A stretch of 64,000 bases of DNA from Anaerolineae bacterium (GTDB lineage Bacteria; Chloroflexota; Anaerolineae; Anaerolineales; Anaerolineaceae): the NCBI GenBank assembly GCA_013178295.1, contig JABLWW010000011.1:62001-126000 (forward strand), in the 5' to 3' direction. The notes beneath the pieces were generated by a model. It worked only from the letters and a program-made list of their open reading frames with translations, did no database searches and was not told where the DNA came from. This document shows, one piece after another, positions 42,136-51,012 of this stretch. Position 1 is the first letter of the stretch; each line of letters begins with the position of its first letter. A program made the position numbers and the translations under genes.

Positions 42136-44448
42136 TTAGATATTTATTCCCAGCAGGTAGCCTGCCTTGACGGCTTCGAAGATGCGCCCGATCTCAAAGC
42201 AGTCTCCGATTAAATGGATTTCCGCAGCGGTGTGTGCCTGGACGCAGCTTTCGTAGAGCATTGTGTTGGGCACTAAGCCGGTTGCCAACACAATAAGGTC
42301 TGCCGCTAAAATCTGTTCCTGCCATTTTTCCTGAATGGGTTTTGCCAGAGGGTTGTCAATATTGGCGGGTAAGATGGGATTCCATGTATTGTAAGGGTTT
42401 GGGACAGTTGGGGAAACATTCCGTTCGATGATGACTTTTCCTGCTTCTATCCTCTTCACAAAGGCGCAGTTTAACAGCGAGACACCAGATTTTTCAAGCA
42501 GATGAATCAGATGCGTGCGGTTGGCAGTCGTGACGTCCGGCATGATATATGGCAGTTTTTCAACCACGTTGACGCTTTTCCCCATTTCTGCTGCCAGCCA
42601 GTGCGCAATCTCGCAGCCCACTGAACCGCCGCCGATGACCAAAATGTTTTGGGCGTCTTCAGCCAGTCTGGGCTGCTCAAAGAGATCTATTGCTTGCACG
42701 ATCTTTGCCCCGTTGATTCCCGGAATGGATGGTGCAGTCAGCTTCCCGCCAGTGGCAATTACCAGGGCATCAAATTTCTCCTTTGCCAAATTCTCCAGCC
42801 CAGCTTCAACACCCAGCTGTAGTTTGAGTGCATAGTCCTTTTTTGTCTGCTCAATTGCGGTTTCTAGATAGCAAAGATAGTTCCCGACCTCGTACTTGGT
42901 TGTGGGGACGCAGCCCGGCAGCATCATCCCGCCGATCCGGTTGCGTTTTTCGTACAGATGCACCTGATGTCCCCGTTTGGCGGCAGTAATAGAAAAAATT
43001 ATCCCTGCAGGTCCTGCCCCCACTACGCCAATTTTCTTGATATGTTCGGCTGGCGGAGGAGTTTTTGCCAGTATGTCCTCAAAGCCGGTGCGAGGGTTGA
43101 CGGCGCATTGAACGTGGGTGCCTTTGACAAAGCCTTTGAGACAGGCTTCCTGATCGCCAATGCAGGGGCGGATCGAGGCGACCCTGCCGGCATAGGCTTT
43201 GGCTGCCCAGTTGGCATCTGCCAGAAGCGGGCGTCCAAGCATGACCATATCGCAGTCGCCGCGCCGCAGCGCAGTTTCTGCCAGGTCGGGGTATCCCAAT
43301 TTGCCTACCCCTGCAACTGGTACCTCTATTCCCCGATTGGACTTTAGTTGTATGGACGCAAAGTACTCCTTAACCAGTCTGGAGACTGCAAGATAACAGC
43401 CTGGGGGCATACTGCTGGGGGGGTGTGGCAGCCACCAGTTATCGTACACACCCAAATCCACGTCAAAAGCATCCACTCCCGCACGCACCAGGTTTACCAT
43501 GTATTCCAATGTTTCTGCTACCTGACGCTCGTTGCGAAACTTCCTCAGACTGTTGACCGTCTGCATGCGCCTGCCATAGACGGCGTGAAGCGCTGGCGAA
43601 AGACCAATACGATACATGATGGGATACTCTGCGCCAACCTTCTTGCGAATGGCTTTTACAAGTTCGACGCCAAAGCGTTGTTTGTCGGCGTAAAGCCCAA
43701 TAAGGCGGCGGTTGAAGGAGGGGTTGGTCATCTGGTCGAGCAGGTAACCTTCATGTCCGTGTAGATAAACCCCATCAATGCCTAACTCTTTTGCATCTGC
43801 CGCGGCCTGTGCTGTGCGGCGAATGATGGCGCGGCATTCCAAGTCGAGCAGGGGGCGGCATGGAACAGCGGGGAGATAAAAATTGGGGTTCCACGAGGCT
43901 GAGACAGGCAATTGTAGTTTGGTTAACACGGTGAGAGGCGATCCTACTCTCCCCAGCCCTGGCGAGAGCTGGACAAAGAAGCGCGCGCCGCTGCTGTGAA
44001 TATTTTCAACCAGTGTGCGCCAGCCGGAGTAGGTGAAACGCGAACGGTCTATACGCGGGAACAGGCTCTGCTCGCCGGGTTCGGTTAGGGTGGGGTCTAT
44101 CCCTTGCCCTGTGGGAGTGAGGCCTGAGGTGATTAAGCCCACACCGCCTTCTGCCCGTTCGCTGAGATAGGCGATCATCTTCGGTGATGGACGTCCGCTT
44201 TCTTCTGCCATGTACACATTGCCGATGGGTGCCATGACGATGCGATTCTTGATTTTGAGATCGTTGATGTAGAAGGGAGAGAAAAGAGCATGATATGGAT
44301 AAAGATTTGCGCTCATGCGCGCTGGTTCAACGCCGCTTGCTTTTTCAAACCAGGTGTCCAATGTATCAATAAGTTCGGTGATAAAATTATGATGGTTATC
44401 CATGTTTTGTCCGTCAGTTTCTGTTGGTGGTTTCTGTTTCATATCCAC
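42136..44448 (-). CDS. Old-yellow-enzyme/2,4-dienoyl-CoA reductase-type flavoprotein
   Basis: A 770-residue multidomain oxidoreductase: an N-terminal FMN TIM barrel (about 45-420; NRIVMAPIG, YLHGHEGYLLDQ), a cluster-binding linker, then an FAD domain (GVVGAGPAGI, about 470-600) with an inserted NAD(P) domain (VIGGGSVGCEIAHWL). Relatives hold a 4Fe-4S cluster with Cys-x2-Cys-x3-Cys-x11-Cys; here the linker is CIGDQEAC followed 11 residues later by Cys, so the second ligand is Asp (codon 43153-43155). The start is uncertain: GTG 44448, ATG 44442, ATG 44403 or ATG 44316. It probably reduces an enone or enoyl compound. Confidence 0.87.
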   Translation of the reverse strand: MDMKQKPPTETDGQNMDNHHNFITELIDTLDTWFEKASGVEPARMSANLYPYHALFSPFYINDLKIKNRIVMAPIGNVYMAEESGRPSPKMIAYLSERAEGGVGLITSGLTPTGQGIDPTLTEPGEQSLFPRIDRSRFTYSGWRTLVENIHSSGARFFVQLSPGLGRVGSPLTVLTKLQLPVSASWNPNFYLPAVPCRPLLDLECRAIIRRTAQAAADAKELGIDGVYLHGHEGYLLDQMTNPSFNRRLIGLYADKQRFGVELVKAIRKKVGAEYPIMYRIGLSPALHAVYGRRMQTVNSLRKFRNERQVAETLEYMVNLVRAGVDAFDVDLGVYDNWWLPHPPSSMPPGCYLAVSRLVKEYFASIQLKSNRGIEVPVAGVGKLGYPDLAETALRRGDCDMVMLGRPLLADANWAAKAYAGRVASIRPCIGDQEACLKGFVKGTHVQCAVNPRTGFEDILAKTPPPAEHIKKIGVVGAGPAGIIFSITAAKRGHQVHLYEKRNRIGGMMLPGCVPTTKYEVGNYLCYLETAIEQTKKDYALKLQLGVEAGLENLAKEKFDALVIATGGKLTAPSIPGINGAKIVQAIDLFEQPRLAEDAQNILVIGGGSVGCEIAHWLAAEMGKSVNVVEKLPYIMPDVTTANRTHLIHLLEKSGVSLLNCAFVKRIEAGKVIIERNVSPTVPNPYNTWNPILPANIDNPLAKPIQEKWQEQILAADLIVLATGLVPNTMLYESCVQAHTAAEIHLIGDCFEIGRIFEAVKAGYLLGINI

Positions 44449-44498
44449 ACATTATAATGGGAGATTGTTCCCAATCTTCGCCGGATAAGAGCAACGTA

Positions 44499-45509
44499 AT
44501 GAGATTTTCTTCGCGTTTTACAAAGATTGCCGCTTATGCATTCGTTGTCGTTGCGCTGTTGACAGCCTGCTCTGCACGCGCCTCAACTGAGAAACCGGTC
44601 ATGCGGATTGGCTATTTGCCGATCACCCATGCAGCGCTGCCGCTTATCGTCTATACCCAAACCCAGGGACAGATGGACACATTTCAGCTTGAGATGATCC
44701 GTTTTTCAAGCTGGCCGGAGATGGCGGAAGCGATACAGGCTGGCAAAATTGATGGCGGAGGATCAATTCTCAGCAGCCTGGCGCTTAAAATTGCTTCAAA
44801 CGGCGTGCCCTTTCAATCTGTTTTGATGACTGTCCGTGATGGAAATGTCATGGTGGTCAGCCAGCAGATTGACAGCGCTGATGATCTCAGAGGAAAAACG
44901 ATTGCGATCCCTTCACGCTTTTCCTCTCACTATGTTGCGCTGCATCAGTATCTGACGGAACACGGCATTGATCCCGTTACGGATGTACAAACGCCCGAAA
45001 TGGCGCCCAGTGATATGCTGCAGGCGCTGGCTTCGGGAAGCATTGATGGTTTTATTGTGGCGGAACCCTTTGGGTCGCTGGCAGAAACACTGCAAATCGG
45101 TAAAATCTTTTTCTTATCTAAAGATTATGATGCACCTGGTTTCCGCGAGGATGAGTGCATCATTGGTATCCGCAGCGAGTTTATTGAGCGGCACCCCGAA
45201 GCTGTGCAGGAATTTGTTGAGCGGCTCATTCAAGCGGGGATATGGACGGAAGAGAACCCCAGAGATGCAGCCGAATTACTGCAACCGTATCTTGGACAGC
45301 AGGCGGATGTCATTGCACGCTCGTTTATTGAGCCTTCAGGGAGAACGAGCTTTATTGACCTGTACCCGCGCCGTGAGGAGTATGTCGCCTTTCAGGATTA
45401 TCTGCTTAAGCTCAAGTTGATTGACCGCCGCGTGGATATTGAGCACTTTGTCGAGGAACGTTTTGCCGAGCAGGCATATCAGAAGCTTGGGTTGAAAAAG
45501 CCAGAATGA
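44499..45509 (+). CDS. SsuA/TauA/NMT1-like ABC substrate-binding lipoprotein
   Basis: A 336-residue lipoprotein (lipobox LLTAC, C24) with the binding-domain start MRIGYLPITHAALPLIVYTQ, typical of nitrate/sulfonate/taurine/thiamine-precursor binding proteins. The segments GGSILSSLALKIASNG and DGFIVAEPFGSLAE mark the ligand pocket in this group. ATG 44499 is used; the longer frame to 44424 lies across the -10-like TATAAT at 44453-44458. It is followed by permease and ATPase genes with overlaps, giving a complete importer. The ligand could be a sulfonate, nitrate-like anion or a pyrimidine precursor. Confidence 0.9.
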   Translation: MRFSSRFTKIAAYAFVVVALLTACSARASTEKPVMRIGYLPITHAALPLIVYTQTQGQMDTFQLEMIRFSSWPEMAEAIQAGKIDGGGSILSSLALKIASNGVPFQSVLMTVRDGNVMVVSQQIDSADDLRGKTIAIPSRFSSHYVALHQYLTEHGIDPVTDVQTPEMAPSDMLQALASGSIDGFIVAEPFGSLAETLQIGKIFFLSKDYDAPGFREDECIIGIRSEFIERHPEAVQEFVERLIQAGIWTEENPRDAAELLQPYLGQQADVIARSFIEPSGRTSFIDLYPRREEYVAFQDYLLKLKLIDRRVDIEHFVEERFAEQAYQKLGLKKPE

Positions 45510-46288
45510 CCCTTCCAAAATCGAATCGGACGTTGCGTATATTACTGCCCTACTTGACGCTGGTATTTGTACTTGCGCTCTGGCAGCTGGTCGCCTCGCT
45601 GGGCTGGTTCTTGCCCGCGCTTTTTCCTTCTCCTGTGGATGTGTGGCATGCGACTGTTGAAATGTGGCAGAGTGGAAGTTTGTTTAAGCATGTCTCCGCC
45701 AGCCTGATGCGCGTTTTCTTGGGGTATTTACTTTCCGTGCTGGTTGCCGTTCCATTCGGGTTTATTCTTGGGCAATACCGCTTGTTGCATGATGCCCTTA
45801 CCCCGCTGGTGCAGATATTGCGGCCTATTTCGCCGATTGCCTGGATACCCCTAGCGATCCTGTGGTTTGGAATCGGAAATAAGCCGGCCATTTTCATCAT
45901 TTTTATCACCGTGTTCTTCCCTACCCTGTTGACTTCTGCGGCTGCGGTGCGCAATATTGACCCTCTGATTATTAAGTCGGCGGTCAATCTTGGCGCCCGT
46001 AACCGCGATATTCTGGTCAAGGTGGTGCTACCGGCAACGTTTCCCAGCATTGTCATTGGTTTGCGGGTTACCCTGGGCATTGCATGGATGATCATTGTGG
46101 CAGCCGAGATGGTTGGGATGCAGTCGGGTTTAGGGTTTATGATTCTGGACGCCAGAAATTTTCTACGCATTGACCGTGTGGTATCGGGGATGGTCATTGT
46201 GGGGTTGATTGGATTCATTCTTGATCGGGGGATGGTTTTTGTTGAGAATGTCATTCGTGTCAAATGGGGATATCAGTCTTCCTTTTGA
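45506..46288 (+). CDS. SsuC/TauC-like ABC transporter permease
   Basis: A 260-residue membrane protein with about six helices. The N-terminal region has WQLVASLGWFLPALFPSPVDVW, the common opening of SsuC/NrtB permeases, and the EAA loop reads SAVNLGARNRDILVKVVLPATFPSI. It overlaps the binding-protein stop by four bases. The partner ATPase starts 22 bases after its stop. Confidence 0.92.
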   Translation: MTLPKSNRTLRILLPYLTLVFVLALWQLVASLGWFLPALFPSPVDVWHATVEMWQSGSLFKHVSASLMRVFLGYLLSVLVAVPFGFILGQYRLLHDALTPLVQILRPISPIAWIPLAILWFGIGNKPAIFIIFITVFFPTLLTSAAAVRNIDPLIIKSAVNLGARNRDILVKVVLPATFPSIVIGLRVTLGIAWMIIVAAEMVGMQSGLGFMILDARNFLRIDRVVSGMVIVGLIGFILDRGMVFVENVIRVKWGYQSSF

Positions 46289-46310
46289 CACAAACCGTTT
46301 TGAAGAGACC

Positions 46311-47063
46311 ATGCCTGTGAATAAAATTATCGTTGAAGATGTAAGCAAGTCCTACCCGATCGAACACGGGGAAAAAAATCGTGTACTAGAGAATATTAAC
46401 CTGGCTGTCAGAGAGAAAGAGTTTCTTTGCCTTGTTGGTCCTAGCGGGTGTGGGAAGACGACGTTGATTAATATCCTTGCCGGGTTTTTATCCCCAGATA
46501 GTGGGCGCGTCCTGATTGATGGGCAGACAATCACAAGACCAAATCCCAAATATGTGGCGGTCTTCCAGGATTATGGGCTTTTTCCCTGGCGCACTGTGCT
46601 TAAGAATATCAAATTCGGGCTTGAAATTCAGAAGGTTCCCACAGAAAAGCAGGATGAAATTGCCCGCTCCATCATTGATCTTGTTCAGCTGACAGGGTTT
46701 GAGAACAGACATCCGTTTGAGCTATCCGGCGGGATGAAACAGCGTGTGGCGCTTGCCAGAAGCCTGGCAGTTAACCCGGAGATTGTGTTTCTAGACGAGC
46801 CTTTCAATGCGTTGGATTCTGTTATGCGGACGAAGTTCCAAAATGACATTACAACGATCTGGCAGCAACAACAGAAAACGATCATTTTGGTCACGCATGA
46901 CGTGGAGGAAGCCGTGTATTTAAGCGATCGGGTGGCGGTCATGTGCCCGTTGCCTGGGCGGATTAAAGAGGTGATTGAAGTTGACTTGCCCAGACCGCGC
47001 GACCGCCGCGACAAGGCTTTTCACTGCCTTAAGCACGATGTTCTCAAAGCAATGTCTGAGTAG
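46311..47063 (+). CDS. SsuB/TauB-like ABC transporter ATP-binding protein
   Basis: A 250-residue ATPase with GPSGCGKTT, a Q-loop in VAVFQDYGLFPWRTV (typical of the nitrate/sulfonate group), LSGGMKQRVALARS, FLDEPFNALD and VTHDVEEAVYLSDR, all intact. ATG 46311 is preferred, as the longer frame to 46209 lies inside the permease gene. GTG 46317 is another possible start. It completes the three-gene importer and faces the converging thioredoxin/CcdA gene. Confidence 0.92.
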   Translation: MPVNKIIVEDVSKSYPIEHGEKNRVLENINLAVREKEFLCLVGPSGCGKTTLINILAGFLSPDSGRVLIDGQTITRPNPKYVAVFQDYGLFPWRTVLKNIKFGLEIQKVPTEKQDEIARSIIDLVQLTGFENRHPFELSGGMKQRVALARSLAVNPEIVFLDEPFNALDSVMRTKFQNDITTIWQQQQKTIILVTHDVEEAVYLSDRVAVMCPLPGRIKEVIEVDLPRPRDRRDKAFHCLKHDVLKAMSE

Positions 47064-47096
47064 GCGGGCACTTCTGCCGCGATCAGATGTCCTGGT

Positions 47097-48512
47097 TTAG
47101 TGGTGTCTGTGTCCAGGTTTTCGGCGGCGCGACTGGCTTTTTTCGCTGCCAATCCAGATGCCGTAGCGGGGGAGAACGACGCGGTGCACCAGCAGCACCA
47201 GCAATGTGGCAGCAAAGGCAATTGAAAAGACGATCAGCGAATTGCTTAGGCTGTTCAAGAGACTGGGTTTGATTAACATGACTGCCGCCAGGGTGAGCAT
47301 TAACATACCGCCAATCAGTTTAAGAATGCGTCCGTGTTTCTCTTCCAGTTTGCTGGATTTGAGCGTGAACACAGCGGTAAAGAAAATAGCCAGCTCATCG
47401 AGCTGATAGACCAGCATGTACAGGATGAGTAAGAAAACAAAGGTCGCTGCGGTGACTTTCTGTGATACCAGCAGGTTTGTCCAGAGAACGGGGAAGCCAG
47501 CTGTGCAGGAAAATTCTACCAGCGAAACACCAGCCGACATCACCACAGTAGCGCCAGCCAGACCCCAGAATGACTGACTGGCATCCATCAGCCTGCGAAT
47601 CCGCTGAAAGATGCCCGGCTTTTTGTCATCTGCAATGGTAAAAGAGATACCCTCTTTATACCAAAAGTAGTCCTTAATATTGACCAGTGCGAAGAACAGA
47701 GCAATAAGTGAAACCAGCACCTGCACCCAGCCGATAAAGCTGACCACTTTCAAAACGCTGAATAGCCCGGCAATGAAAAGGGCATAAACCAGTGCGGTGA
47801 CTGTAAGGAAGATCAAACCGATGATGATCACTTTTTTGCGTGAGCCGCTGTGGAGCGTAAGCGCCAGCAACATCGTCAGCACCCATATTGAACAGGGATT
47901 GAACCCATCCACAAAGGAGATCAGAAGCGTGCTGATTGTGAGCGATTGCTGGTCGAGGTTGATTCTGCCAAACAATGGGAGATCAATCTGATGGACATTG
48001 GGGTCGAGCGCTGTTTTCTCTGTCTCAGGGCTGGTACTGGTGGATGGGGTAGGCTCGACGGCAGGCGGGTTATGTTCTTCCAGGGAGTTCGCCTGGATGC
48101 CTGCTGGTGGTGTCAGTCCTTGACCAGCGTCCGGGCACCCATTCAGAAGGCATTCAGTGACGGTGGCTTCCACTTCTTCGCCGATAATTTTGCTAAAACC
48201 TGACCAATACTTCTTCCCAATAAAAGTGGTTGGGACGCCTCTTGGTTCAAAGCCAAATTTTTGTCCCATCTGGAACAGGTAATCGCGGTTTGCATCTATG
48301 TTCCAGACTTCATACGCCCGCACCTCGATTTCGGGGTGCTTTTGCATCAACCCGATCAAAAACGGTTCCATTTCGGCGCAGTGAGGGCAGCCATCTCCCC
48401 AGAAGAAGTAAATAACGACCGGGTTTTGCGCGCGGGCAGAGGAAAAAACGCCGACAAGTGCCAGCACAAGCATCAAGAGTGTAGCGATAAGAAGGGTTCT
48501 CTTTTGAAACAT
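47097..48512 (-). CDS. Thioredoxin-like domain fused to a CcdA/DsbD-type membrane domain
   Basis: A 471-residue protein. After a signal sequence (about 1-28) comes an extracytoplasmic thioredoxin-fold domain with CPHC at 42-45 and a cis-Pro segment VPTTFIG; a linker rich in Pro/Thr/Ser (about 140-185) follows, then about seven to eight membrane helices. The membrane part has FNPC and FSCTAGFP, matching the redox cysteines of CcdA/DsbD. It should move reducing power outward to a substrate thiol. Domain order is reversed relative to classical DsbD, whose thioredoxin end is C-terminal. ATG 48512 is chosen, with ATG 48524 possible. Confidence 0.85.
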   Translation of the reverse strand: MFQKRTLLIATLLMLVLALVGVFSSARAQNPVVIYFFWGDGCPHCAEMEPFLIGLMQKHPEIEVRAYEVWNIDANRDYLFQMGQKFGFEPRGVPTTFIGKKYWSGFSKIIGEEVEATVTECLLNGCPDAGQGLTPPAGIQANSLEEHNPPAVEPTPSTSTSPETEKTALDPNVHQIDLPLFGRINLDQQSLTISTLLISFVDGFNPCSIWVLTMLLALTLHSGSRKKVIIIGLIFLTVTALVYALFIAGLFSVLKVVSFIGWVQVLVSLIALFFALVNIKDYFWYKEGISFTIADDKKPGIFQRIRRLMDASQSFWGLAGATVVMSAGVSLVEFSCTAGFPVLWTNLLVSQKVTAATFVFLLILYMLVYQLDELAIFFTAVFTLKSSKLEEKHGRILKLIGGMLMLTLAAVMLIKPSLLNSLSNSLIVFSIAFAATLLVLLVHRVVLPRYGIWIGSEKSQSRRRKPGHRHH

Positions 48513-48552
48513 GGTGGCTATCATACCATAAAAGTGGTCTCTTCTCAATTTG

Positions 48553-50028
48553 TCATGCTTCCACAAGAACCATGCGGCCCTGCTGATCCATTGCATAGCG
48601 GATAGGACCCTGAGGGACATGGGGATCAATTTCGATCCGTTTTTGATCCATAGCTTCCCATATCAGTTGGAAAGGCGTTTTGCCAGTAGCCCATTTTTCG
48701 ACGATGACCACACCGTGACCGGCGAGAATAGCGAAGACAAGCTGGCGCGGATCGTCGGGATGTTGCAGCGCTTCGGAACGTGCAAAGGCGGACATGATGC
48801 CAGCTGCTTGTGCATGTGTGGAGCAGGAAACCGGAAAGTGATAGTACGGTGCGTCTAGATAAATATGTTCCACAAGCTGCGGGTCAAAAGATTTTATTCC
48901 TCGATGTCCATGCAATTTTGAGCGCGCCACTGGCACATCCTTTTTGGCAAAAGGCGCTGTTTGTAGTGTGATATGTGGCAGGTAGTTGTCCATGCCGATC
49001 ATCTCTACAGCCTCTGACGATGGGGGATCATTGCGTTTGCCTTCCACATGCCGTAGAAGCGCGCCGCAACCATTCTGGCGCATGGCGACAACGACTGCCA
49101 GTTCGTTGTCGCTCAGGTTATCCTTTTCTACTGGTCTGGCGCTGCCTGTAACGGTGGTGATCAATGCCCCCAACTGTGGCTCCCAGGTGGCAAAGCACCC
49201 CTCGCTGTATTGACTGGCGATAGCCTGGTTGAGCAAGGGTACGTTGACCAGATTGCCGACTTCGACCATGCGCGTAAAAAATTGCCTGCGTCCCAGTTCT
49301 TTCCCAGCCAAACGCATTGCCTCCGGGGTGCTGAGCGATTGCCATACGGCTTGTGTGATTGGTTCGCCGATGACCTGATGCTGTGTTATCTCGTGTGTGC
49401 TGACTGCTGTAACCATGCGCAGCACCAGGTCTTCGTAGAATTGCTCACCGTCAGCCTCATATTCTGTCCGTGGGTGAGCGCCAACGAGGTCGAAGGTGTA
49501 AGCCTCTTCGATCTGCTTCTCACCGATAATCAAGATCACACGGATGCTCATGGTTTGTGATTGGAGCAAGCGCACCAGCGAGAGAATCGCCCCGGCACGC
49601 TTACCCTGCTCGTGCAGGGTGAGGTAAGCACTCTCTGCCAAACCGGGGAATTGATAATCCGCCGGGTCTGGCTGGCTTTTTGCCGCCGCTTTTTCAAATT
49701 GCTCTAATAAAGCGGCAAATTGTGCGCGGTTCATCTGCACCAGAGTAAAAACGGTAGGGTGATGTTTCAATCCATGCAGACGCTTTGCAACAAACATAGG
49801 AGCTTCGCGCCAGTTCACTGGTTGATTGAAATCTGCCGTAGTGATCCAAATGTCCACTTCGTCTTGTGGTGTCTCCAGAAGAATGTGCCCCTGTTTGTTG
49901 AACTGCTCTTTGAGGCGTATGAGCGCTTCCTCAAGCAGTCCGCCTCTGATTTTTGGCTGGATCACCACCCGCGCTTGTTTTAGCCATGAATGTTTTATTC
50001 TGGGTAAGTGGGCGGTTATGCTTTCCAT
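48553..50028 (-). CDS. Unrecognised 491-residue cytosolic protein, coupled to SDR
   Basis: I do not recognise the family. The protein has no signal or membrane segment. It has a mixed composition, with an N-terminal half that includes EVDIWITTADFN and a TLHEQGKRAGAILSLV helix, a middle with repeated acidic loops (AHPRTEYEADGEQFYEDL), and a C-terminal part with IGMDNYLPHITL and an extended PYYHFPVSCSTHAQAAGIM segment. It starts 13 bases after the SDR stop with AGAGG suitably placed, so the two are co-expressed. The in-frame extension to 50199 lies inside the SDR gene and is not used. Confidence 0.75.
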   Translation of the reverse strand: MESITAHLPRIKHSWLKQARVVIQPKIRGGLLEEALIRLKEQFNKQGHILLETPQDEVDIWITTADFNQPVNWREAPMFVAKRLHGLKHHPTVFTLVQMNRAQFAALLEQFEKAAAKSQPDPADYQFPGLAESAYLTLHEQGKRAGAILSLVRLLQSQTMSIRVILIIGEKQIEEAYTFDLVGAHPRTEYEADGEQFYEDLVLRMVTAVSTHEITQHQVIGEPITQAVWQSLSTPEAMRLAGKELGRRQFFTRMVEVGNLVNVPLLNQAIASQYSEGCFATWEPQLGALITTVTGSARPVEKDNLSDNELAVVVAMRQNGCGALLRHVEGKRNDPPSSEAVEMIGMDNYLPHITLQTAPFAKKDVPVARSKLHGHRGIKSFDPQLVEHIYLDAPYYHFPVSCSTHAQAAGIMSAFARSEALQHPDDPRQLVFAILAGHGVVIVEKWATGKTPFQLIWEAMDQKRIEIDPHVPQGPIRYAMDQQGRMVLVEA

Positions 50029-50041
50029 ACTTTGCAAACCT

Positions 50042-50827
50042 CTAATTGTCTTCCCAACCCTCCAGGTGAAACAAGCGTACTGTCCAATCGGCAATTGCCG
50101 GGAAGAAGAAGTTGAGCATGTTAAGAATGTGGACTTGCGCGGGTAACAAAAGGCGGCTTCTGCGGCGCTCGATGCCTTTGAGGATAGCTTGTGCCACAAC
50201 TATGGGGGGGATTTTGGCGGAAATAGGTGAAAACGAGAGATTGGCGATCATTGAGGTGTCAATACGACCAGGATAGACAGCCATTAGGGAAATGCCGCTG
50301 CCATGCAACTCTTGGCGCAGAACTTCTGCCAGCCCGCTCATGGCGGATTTGGCAGCTACATAGGGAGCATCGGGCGGGATGGGCGTTTTTACATCCATGG
50401 TCAGTATCAAAACGATATGACCGCTGTTGCGTGAACGCATGTGCGGCAGGACGGAAATAACCTGATACAGATTTCCATAGAAGTTGACGGCCATGGACTG
50501 TTGCATGATCTCAGGTGTTAGTTTGTCCACTGGGCAGCGAATATACTGCCCGGCGTTGGCAATCAAGATGTCCACCTGCTGCCAGTGGTCAAGCGTTGCT
50601 TGAATCAAGCGTTCGACCTGTTCCTGCTGGGTAATGTCGGTTGGTACGACCAGCGCCTGGCCACCGGACCGGGTAATTTCATCAGCAAGCTGCTCCAGTG
50701 CTTCAGCCGAGCGTGCTGCCAGAACCACCCGCGCGCCTTTGGATGCCAACAAACGAGCTATCTCGCGCCCCAGCCCGCGCGATGCGCCGGTAACAATTGC
50801 GACCTTATTGAGAAAAAAATTCCTCAT
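50042..50827 (-). CDS. Short-chain dehydrogenase/reductase
   Basis: A 261-residue classical SDR with the cofactor motif TGASRGLG (13-20), NAG (91-93) and the active-site Y156-x3-K160. The position of the usual catalytic serine, 13 residues before the tyrosine, is a threonine (T143). The last 40 residues (from about 220) include a hydrophobic, aromatic segment (ILNMLNFFFPAIADW) that may hold it at the membrane. It is first of a two-gene unit with an unknown protein; the substrate is not predictable. Start ATG 50827. Confidence 0.88.
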   Translation of the reverse strand: MRNFFLNKVAIVTGASRGLGREIARLLASKGARVVLAARSAEALEQLADEITRSGGQALVVPTDITQQEQVERLIQATLDHWQQVDILIANAGQYIRCPVDKLTPEIMQQSMAVNFYGNLYQVISVLPHMRSRNSGHIVLILTMDVKTPIPPDAPYVAAKSAMSGLAEVLRQELHGSGISLMAVYPGRIDTSMIANLSFSPISAKIPPIVVAQAILKGIERRRSRLLLPAQVHILNMLNFFFPAIADWTVRLFHLEGWEDN

Positions 50828-51012
50828 GGCGCACTACCCCTTTTCTGAACGGTAAAGCTAACTGATTATACTCAAAATGAGTGTGGAAAATGGCCTGTAA
50901 TTACCGGGATTTTACAACAGGCAAAGGCACTGGGCTACACATTTTGAAAAGACTGTGATATTCTAATCTTAATAACGTAGCCGAAAATAGATTTCACTTA
51001 CCCGCAATAGCC

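Noticed and set aside
45550-46263. 237-codon minus-strand frame under the SsuC-like gene.
   Set aside because: Biased Thr/Met/Arg-rich translation opposite a well supported permease.
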